This document shows, one piece after another, positions 58,913-64,000 of a stretch of DNA of 64,000 bases. The first letter of the stretch is position 1. Each line of letters starts with the position of its first letter. The stretch is from NCBI RefSeq assembly GCF_003264365.1, contig NZ_PYAK01000035.1:1-64000 (forward strand). The letters run 5' to 3'. The notes below the pieces were generated by a model. The model was given only the letters and a program-made list of their open reading frames with translations, made no database searches and was not told the origin of the DNA. The translations under genes were made by a program, and so were the position numbers. Origin of the DNA: Micromonospora noduli. GTDB lineage: Bacteria; Actinomycetota; Actinomycetes; Mycobacteriales; Micromonosporaceae.

Positions 58913-59922
58913 CCAACACCGTGGACACTCCTACCGACGCGTCCCGTTCGACGCCACCGTCCGGGCTGATCGCCGTGGCCCGGGCCCCCGGCTGGGTCCG
59001 GTACGCGCTGCTCGCCGTCGGCCTGGCCGTCGCGGCGTGGCTGCCCAACGGCCTCTACCCGGCGGTCGCGGTGGACATCCTCTGCTGGGCGCTCTTCGCC
59101 GTGGCGGTGGACCTGCTGCTCGGCTTCACCGGGCTGATGTCCTTCGGTCACGCCGCGTTCTGGGGCACCTCCGCGTACGTCACCGGGCTGGTGGCCATCC
59201 ACGCCGGCCTGCCGTTTCCCCTCGCGGTGCTGGCCGGGGCCCTCGCCGCAGCCGTGCTGGCGGTGCCGATCGGATACCTGGCGGTCAAGCGGACCGGCAT
59301 CTACTTCGCCATGGTGACCCTGGCCTTCGCGCAGATGGTCTACTACGTCGCCAACGAGTGGCGTTCGGTGACGCAGGGCGAGAACGGCCTCCAGGGGGTG
59401 CCCCGCGAGCTGTTCGGCGTCGACCTCACCGACGACTACTTCTTCTACTACGCGATCCTGCCGATCGTGCTGCTCGGGCTCGCCGCCGCCTGGCGGATCG
59501 TGCACTCACCGTTCGGTCGGGTGCTGGTCGGCATCCGGGACAACCCGGCGCGGGCCAGGGCGCTGGGCTATCCGGTGCACCGCTACAAGCTCACCGCGTT
59601 CGTGCTCTCCGGGTTCATCGCCGGCCTCGGTGGCGGGTTGTTCGCGGTCGGCCACCGGTTCGTCTCGCTGGACGTGCTGCACTGGACCACCTCCGGCAAG
59701 GCGGTCATCGTGGTGGTGCTCGGCGGGATCGGCACCCTCTGGGGTGGGGTGCTCGGCGCCGCCCTCGTGGTCCGGCTGGAGGACTGGCTGTCGTTCTCCG
59801 GGTTCGAGGCGATCGGCCTGGTCACCGGCGGCATCTTCGTCCTGGTCGTGGTGCTGTTCCGGCGCGGCATCTGGGGCAGCGTCGCCGCGTTGGCCCACCG
59901 GCTGGCGGCCCGCCGCCGCTGA
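58909..59922 (+). CDS. livM: Branched-chain amino acid ABC transporter permease (LivM type)
   Basis: The 337-residue membrane protein is the second permease of the transporter, with about ten helices. LLLGFTGLMSFGHAAFWGTSAYV near 62 (in part) and the cytoplasmic loop GIRDNPARARALGYPVHRYKL near 205 (in part) are standard, and GGIGTLWGGVLGAALV near 275 closes the fold. It overlaps livH by four bases. The operon ends here with a perfect hairpin 41 bases after the stop. Confidence 0.94.
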   Translation: MTNTVDTPTDASRSTPPSGLIAVARAPGWVRYALLAVGLAVAAWLPNGLYPAVAVDILCWALFAVAVDLLLGFTGLMSFGHAAFWGTSAYVTGLVAIHAGLPFPLAVLAGALAAAVLAVPIGYLAVKRTGIYFAMVTLAFAQMVYYVANEWRSVTQGENGLQGVPRELFGVDLTDDYFFYYAILPIVLLGLAAAWRIVHSPFGRVLVGIRDNPARARALGYPVHRYKLTAFVLSGFIAGLGGGLFAVGHRFVSLDVLHWTTSGKAVIVVVLGGIGTLWGGVLGAALVVRLEDWLSFSGFEAIGLVTGGIFVLVVVLFRRGIWGSVAALAHRLAARRR

Positions 59923-59963
59923 AATTCCGCGACGGCGCATCCGCCAGGTGCGTGCCGAGCGAA

Positions 59964-59992
59964 CCCCCGGGTAGAGAACGTCTACCCGGGGG
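59964..59992 (+). promoter_or_regulatory. Perfect hairpin after livM and before the cobalamin-domain gene
   Basis: CCCCCGGGTAGA (59964-59975) and TCTACCCGGGGG (59981-59992) form a perfect 12-bp stem with a five-base loop. It may end the liv operon. The only purine-rich stretch before the next GTG (60001) is the GGGGG in the right arm, so the stem would also hide that gene's ribosome binding site. Confidence 0.65.
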
Positions 59993-60000
59993 TACGTCTG

Positions 60001-60672
60001 GTGCTGACCGATCCGATGCCGGCCGAGGCCGTGGAGATCGCGCACAAGCAGGTGTCGCTGGCTGCCGAGGACCTGGACGCCAACGCCGTTGCGACGCTTG
60101 TGCTGGAGTTGGCCGAGGCCTGGGGCGTGCCGGCGCTCTGGGAGCAGGTCTGTCGTCCGTTGCTGGCCCGGCTGTCGGGGCGTACCGCCGTCGAGGTCGT
60201 CGTCGAGCACGCCCTCTGCGAGGGTGTCCGGGTCGGGTTGGACGTCTACCGCCGGGAGCCGGGCCGGTCACTGCCCACCGGCGGCGTGCTGTTGGCCGGC
60301 GCCGAGAAGGAGGCGCACAGCCTGGGTCTGCTGGCGCTCGGCGCCGCGCTGCGCGAGCAGGGCCGCGGCTGTCTGAACCTCGGCCCCGCGCTGCCCTGGA
60401 CCGCGCTCACCAGCGCGGTGTACCGGGCCCGCCCGCGCACCGTAGTGCTCTGGTCGCAGACGCCGCTCACCGGCCGCGCGTACCGCCTGGTGCGCTTCGC
60501 CCGGGACTTCCCGCTGCTCCGGGTGTACGGCGCGGGGCCGGGCTGGATCGAGCCGCTCGGCGCTCCGGCGGTCCGTCTCGGCACGTTGACGGAGGCCGTC
60601 CACGCCTGCCTGGCGGTCGCGTCCGGGCGTGATGCCCACCACATACGATACGGATCGGTGCCGTATCGTTAA
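60001..60672 (+). CDS. Cobalamin-binding domain protein without HTH (CarH/LitR C-terminal part)
   Basis: The 223-residue protein resembles the C-terminal half of CarH/LitR-type regulators. A helical cap domain (about 10-90) ends with the Glu-His pair at 69-70 (VVVEHALCEGV). A Rossmann-like cobalamin domain (95-215) carries E-x-H at 104-106 (AEKEAHSLGLLALG), where the His would bind cobalt, and LNLGPALPW near 126. The MerR HTH that should precede it is absent; the frame runs back open to the livM stop with no helix-turn-helix. The Trp that senses light in CarH, ten residues before the Glu-His pair, is not present. Role as sensor or partner protein is inferred. Confidence 0.7.
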   Translation: MLTDPMPAEAVEIAHKQVSLAAEDLDANAVATLVLELAEAWGVPALWEQVCRPLLARLSGRTAVEVVVEHALCEGVRVGLDVYRREPGRSLPTGGVLLAGAEKEAHSLGLLALGAALREQGRGCLNLGPALPWTALTSAVYRARPRTVVLWSQTPLTGRAYRLVRFARDFPLLRVYGAGPGWIEPLGAPAVRLGTLTEAVHACLAVASGRDAHHIRYGSVPYR

Positions 60673-60717
60673 TACGCGTCGTAGGCTGACCCGCGTTACG
60701 AGTCTGACCCGTATCGT
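60645..60717. promoter_or_regulatory. TetR operator cluster before the MFS exporter
   Basis: ACGATACGG (60645-60653) and CCGTATCGT (60661-60669) form a perfect 9-7-9 inverted repeat, and CCGTATCGT occurs again at 60709-60717. The first site overlaps the end of the cobalamin-domain gene. The TetR gene after the exporter is the likely binder. Confidence 0.7.
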
Positions 60718-60756
60718 ATTTCGTCGCGGGTGATCAGCGTGGGGGGAAAGCCAGGC

Positions 60757-62325
60757 ATGGAGCTGCACAACAACACCGGACACCCGAGGCGGTGGGCGAT
60801 CCTGGGGGTGCTGGTGATCAGCCTCCTCGTGGTCGTCCTCGACAACACGATCCTCAACGTCGCCCTGCGCACCCTGGCCGACCCGGTGCACGGTCTCGGC
60901 GCCAGCCAGGGCGAGCTGGAGTGGTCCATCAACTCCTACACGCTTGTCTTCGCCGGGCTGCTGTTCACCTTCGGGGTGCTCGGCGACCGCGCCGGCCGCA
61001 AGCGCTTCCTGATGATCGGACTGGTGCTGTTCGGCCTGGCTTCGCTGCTCTCCGCGTACGCCCAGAGCCCCGGACAGCTCATCGCGGCCCGCGCCCTGAT
61101 GGGGGTCGGCGGCGCGGCCATCATGCCGGTGACTTTGTCGATCATCTCCAACGTCTTCGACCCGCGCGAGCGTGGTCGGGCCATCGGTGTCTGGGCCGGT
61201 GCGGTCGGTCTCGCCGTGGCGATCGGCCCGATCCTCGGCGGCGCGCTGCTGGAGCACTTCTGGTGGGGCTCGGTCTTCCTGATCAACGTGCCGGTGGTCG
61301 TTGCCGGCGTGGTTCTGGTGGCGCTGCTGGTCCCCGAGTCGCGTGACCCGCGGCCCGGCCGGATCGACGTGCTCGGCGTGCTGCTCTCCGTGGTCGGCCT
61401 GGTCGCCCTCTCCTACGGCATCATCGACGGCGGCGAGCACGGCTTCGGCCGCCCGCTGGCCTGGGGCTCGATCCTGATCGGCGTCGCGGTGCTGGCCTGG
61501 TTCGTTCAGCACGAGCGGCGCAGCGACCACCCGTCGCTGGACGTCCGACTGTTCAAGGTGCCCCGGTTCGCAGCGCCGGTCGCCATCGTCGGCCTGGTGT
61601 TCTTCGCCGCGATGGGCTCGATGTTCTTCGGCTCGTTCTACCTGCAACTCGTGCGCGACTACAGCCCGTTGCAGACCGGTCTGCTCTTCCTGCCCTTCGC
61701 CGGCGCCCAGCTGGTCTTCGCGCCGCGCAGCGCCGCGATGGTCCGCCGCTACGGCGGTAAGGCCGTCGCCACCGTCGGGTTGGCGCTGACAGTGGTGTCA
61801 CTCGGCGCGTTCGTCTTCATCGGCGCCTCCACCCCGATCTGGATCGTGCTGCTCGTCTTCCTCATCCAGGGCGCCGGAATGGCCAACATCATGCCGCCGG
61901 CCACCGAGTCGATCATGTCGGCGCTGCCCCGGGAGAAGGCCGGGGTGGGCTCCGCGGTCAGCAACACCATCCGCCAGGTGGCCGGCGCGCTCGGCGTCGC
62001 AGTCCTCGGCTCGGTGCTCTCCGCGGTCTACCGCAGCGACATCGGTGACGCGTTGACCGGTCTGCCCACGCAGGCCCAGGACGCGGCCAACGAGTCGATC
62101 TCCGGTGCGTACGCGGCGGCGGGCCAGCTCGGCCCGGCGGCGCCAGGGCTGATCTCGGCGGCCAACGACGCCTTCGTCACCGCCATGCACTGGGCGGCCG
62201 GGCTCTCCGCGGTGATCGCCGCACTCGGGATCATCGTGGTGCTGCGCTGGATGCCGGGCAAGGAGGACACGAGCGTCGCCCCGGCGGCGCCGGTCGCCGA
62301 GCCTGAGCTGGCCGGTACGGCATAG
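60757..62325 (+). CDS. MFS drug-efflux transporter (DHA2, 14 TM)
   Basis: The 522-residue protein has 14 membrane helices of the DHA2 type. Motif A-like GVLGDRAGRKRFL lies near 83, motif C AIGPILGGALLEHFWWGSVF near 155 (in part) and motif D1 LDNTILNVAL near 28. These exporters push drugs or metabolites out with protons. ATG at 60757 is preceded by GGGGGGAAAG; a GTG at 60730 is less likely. The TetR gene follows 20 bases later, and its putative sites lie in this promoter region. Confidence 0.93.
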   Translation: MELHNNTGHPRRWAILGVLVISLLVVVLDNTILNVALRTLADPVHGLGASQGELEWSINSYTLVFAGLLFTFGVLGDRAGRKRFLMIGLVLFGLASLLSAYAQSPGQLIAARALMGVGGAAIMPVTLSIISNVFDPRERGRAIGVWAGAVGLAVAIGPILGGALLEHFWWGSVFLINVPVVVAGVVLVALLVPESRDPRPGRIDVLGVLLSVVGLVALSYGIIDGGEHGFGRPLAWGSILIGVAVLAWFVQHERRSDHPSLDVRLFKVPRFAAPVAIVGLVFFAAMGSMFFGSFYLQLVRDYSPLQTGLLFLPFAGAQLVFAPRSAAMVRRYGGKAVATVGLALTVVSLGAFVFIGASTPIWIVLLVFLIQGAGMANIMPPATESIMSALPREKAGVGSAVSNTIRQVAGALGVAVLGSVLSAVYRSDIGDALTGLPTQAQDAANESISGAYAAAGQLGPAAPGLISAANDAFVTAMHWAAGLSAVIAALGIIVVLRWMPGKEDTSVAPAAPVAEPELAGTA

Positions 62326-62345
62326 GTTCGGGGAGAATGGCGGAC

Positions 62346-62945
62346 ATGACGTCCACTGCCGATGCTCCGCGGTCGCCCGGGCGACCGCGGAGCATCCGCG
62401 CCGACGAGGCCATCATCGAGGCCACCCTCGACCTGCTCGCCGAGGGCAGCACCATCGAGGCGCTCTCGATCGAGGCGATCGCCACCCGCGCCGGGGTCGG
62501 CAAGGCCACCATCTACCGGCGCTGGGCCGGCAAGGACGCGTTGCTGCTGGACGCGTTGCGCCGCCTCAAGGGCGTCATGGCGCAGCCCGCGGGCCACTCC
62601 GTCCGCGACGACCTGGTGCTGCTGGTCGGCGCGATCGGCAAGAACGTCGACCCGCGAGCGGCCAAGATCATGCCCTGCCTGGCACCCGCCGTGAACCGCA
62701 GCGCCGACCAGTTCCAGCTCTACCAGAACATCATCTCGCCCCGGCGGCAGCTGATGCGCGAGGTGCTGCGGCGCGGCATCGACGAGGGCGTGCTGCGCGC
62801 CGACATCGACGTCGAGGTGACGATGGCGCTGCTCACCGGGCCGATGCTGATCCAACGGGTCCTCCAGTGGAACCCGGACCTGGACGAGCAGTCCCTGCCC
62901 GAACGGGTCGTCGACGCCGTGCTGGAGGGCATCCAGGCCCGCTGA
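62346..62945 (+). CDS. TetR-family regulator of the MFS exporter
   Basis: The 199-residue protein has the TetR HTH (about 18-65: EAIIEATLDLLAEG then IATRAGVGKATIYRRWAGKDAL in part) and a TetR_C_16/AcrR-type ligand domain. ATG at 62346 has GGAG 9 bases upstream; the ATG at 62337 sits almost on that site. It is cotranscribed with the MFS exporter and probably represses it through the CCGTATCGT sites, releasing it when a drug binds. Confidence 0.92.
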   Translation: MTSTADAPRSPGRPRSIRADEAIIEATLDLLAEGSTIEALSIEAIATRAGVGKATIYRRWAGKDALLLDALRRLKGVMAQPAGHSVRDDLVLLVGAIGKNVDPRAAKIMPCLAPAVNRSADQFQLYQNIISPRRQLMREVLRRGIDEGVLRADIDVEVTMALLTGPMLIQRVLQWNPDLDEQSLPERVVDAVLEGIQAR

Positions 62946-63023
62946 CGCCGAGCGCTCGATCGGCGACGTTCGTGCCGGCCTACTGACGGCGGGCGCTCGG
63001 TCGGCGGCGTTCGGTCCGCCGGC
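62942..63023. repeat. Imperfect tandem repeat between convergent tetR and pucR-type genes
   Basis: A unit of about 38-41 bases occurs at 62942-62979 and 62983-63023. Both begin CTGACG and share GCGCTCG, TCGGCG and CGTTCG in the same order. The first copy includes the tetR stop codon, so this looks like a local duplication of the gene end. Confidence 0.55.
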
Positions 63024-63032
63024 CGGCGTCGG

Positions 63033-64000
63033 TCAGCCGGCCGGTGCGCGCAGGCGGTGCAGCCGCAGCGCGAGCTGCACCTCCAGCGCCCGCTCGGGCC
63101 GCTGCCAGTCGACGCCGAGCAACTGCCCGACCCGCTCCAACCGCTGGGTCACCGTGTTGACGTGCACGTGCAGTTGCTCGGCGGCCCGGGCCAGGCTGCC
63201 ACCCACCCCGAAGTACGCCTCCAGCGTCTTCACCAGAGCCGTGCCGCGCCGGGCGTCGTAGTCGAGCACCGGCCCGACGGTGGCGCTGAGGAACTCGGTC
63301 ACGTCCTTCTCACCCCGGTCACCGACGGTGCCCAGCAACAACCCGACGAAGCCCAACTCCACGGTGCTCGCGCCCTGCCCGGCGCGGCCCAGCGCGCCCA
63401 GCGCCGTCAGGCACCGGTCCGCCTCCTGGAACGTCCTGGCCAGCGCCGCCGGTGTGTTCGACGGGCCACTCGCCCCGGCGGTCACCGGCCGACCGGTCAC
63501 CCGGGACAGGTCCCGGGCCACCGCGCGGGCGCTGCCGCCCGCGTCCAACCCCGGCAGCATCAGCACCACCCGGCCGTCGCGCGCCGCGGCCAGCCCGCCG
63601 CGCGCCGAGGCGTACGTGGTGGCCCAGGAGAGCACCCGCTGCCGAGCCGAGCCGGTCGCGGCGATCGCGTCGTCGCCCACCGCCACCAGCACGTGCGGCG
63701 CGTCCAGGTCCACCCCGAGCCGACGGGCACGACTACGCAGCGCGTCGGTGTCGCGCAGCGGGCGGGCGATCAGGTCGTCCAGCAACTCACCACGCACCCG
63801 CCCCTCCGCCTCCGCGACCGTCCGGCGGAACAGCAGCAGCAGCGCGGTCACCAACGCCGCCCGCTCCAGGATGCGCTGGTCGGCGTCGACCAACTCGTCG
63901 TCCGGGCGCAGCACCAGGGCGCCCAGGTTCTCCGCGCCCGCCACCACCGCCGCGTACCAGAGCGGACCCCGCCGTACGCTGCGACCCTCGGTCCGGGACG
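63033..64000 (-). CDS. PucR-family transcriptional regulator (partial, N-terminus outside window)
   Basis: The frame is open to the right edge (about 322 codons seen). The C-terminal part is a PucR HTH_30 domain: TLEAYFGVGGSLARAAEQLHVHVNTV (in part) then LERVGQLLGVDW and LALRLHRL, near the last 65 residues. Before it is a GGDEF-like/CdaR domain, and upstream GRSVRRGPLWYAAVVAGAENLGALVL (in part) resembles the PucR N-terminal sensor domain. Such proteins respond to purines or other small metabolites. The target is unknown. Confidence 0.85.
   Translation of the reverse strand, partial: SRTEGRSVRRGPLWYAAVVAGAENLGALVLRPDDELVDADQRILERAALVTALLLLFRRTVAEAEGRVRGELLDDLIARPLRDTDALRSRARRLGVDLDAPHVLVAVGDDAIAATGSARQRVLSWATTYASARGGLAAARDGRVVLMLPGLDAGGSARAVARDLSRVTGRPVTAGASGPSNTPAALARTFQEADRCLTALGALGRAGQGASTVELGFVGLLLGTVGDRGEKDVTEFLSATVGPVLDYDARRGTALVKTLEAYFGVGGSLARAAEQLHVHVNTVTQRLERVGQLLGVDWQRPERALEVQLALRLHRLRAPAG

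Overview
The window reads as a chromosomal segment of a high-GC actinobacterium of the Micromonosporaceae type (Micromonospora or a near relative). The evidence is the very GC-rich coding sequence with frequent GTG starts, the gene set for phosphatidylinositol mannosides, SigE-family sigma factors, membrane-anchored XRE regulators, and the order thrS - HIT protein - PgsA - acyltransferase - PimA - pdxS - pdxT - yebC, which resembles the Rv2614c-Rv2603c neighbourhood of mycobacteria. I see no rRNA, tRNA, CRISPR array, transposase or prophage. Genus is an inference; no marker search was possible.

Layout. 1-6.0 kb: a copper-type DUF1775 protein (cut by the left edge), thrS, a secreted M15 peptidase, a HIT protein, a HAD-like protein and an aldo/keto reductase. 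6.1-15.4 kb: an EF-G-like GTPase divergent from the phospholipid/PIM genes, then PLP synthase, yebC and a DUF402 protein. 15.4-17.7 kb: two divergent membrane-anchored XRE proteins with different outer domains. 17.8-25.2 kb: a secreted vanadium haloperoxidase, an ABC-2 exporter, a LuxR-type two-component system and a PadR-HAAS pair. 25.4-33 kb: a secreted protein, a Ser/Thr kinase, an ECF sigma factor with lipoprotein, a YciO protein and dnaE. 33-36 kb: an ABC-F ATPase with a leader of coupled small ORFs, a damaged-looking HigBA module and a striking two-box palindrome. 35.8-39.6 kb: a dicarboxylate two-component system divergent from dctA. 39.6-46.5 kb: a flavoprotein, a FUSC protein, an FtsX-domain protein with a SigE sigma factor, an aminotransferase and a secreted peptidoglycan-binding protein. 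46.6-51.3 kb: an acyl-CoA dehydrogenase, its TetR and an aldehyde/alcohol dehydrogenase pair that share one operator motif. 51.3-55 kb: a truncated phosphotransferase, a second PadR-HAAS pair, a second copy of the two-box palindrome and an SPFH protein. 55.3-60 kb: a branched-chain amino acid ABC operon. 60-64 kb: a cobalamin-binding protein without DNA-binding domain, an MFS exporter with its TetR, and a PucR-type regulator cut by the right edge.

Main leads. (1) Two 34-bp elements built as 15 + AAAT + 15, near 35.8 and 54.1 kb, 29 of 34 positions alike. (2) A leader with two overlapping small ORFs ending on the ribosome binding site of the ABC-F gene. (3) An identical operator spacing before the acyl-CoA dehydrogenase and the aldehyde dehydrogenase operon, suggesting one TetR regulon. 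(4) A CarH-like cobalamin domain with no HTH, whose ribosome binding site lies in a perfect hairpin. (5) A HigB toxin that seems to lack its central segment.
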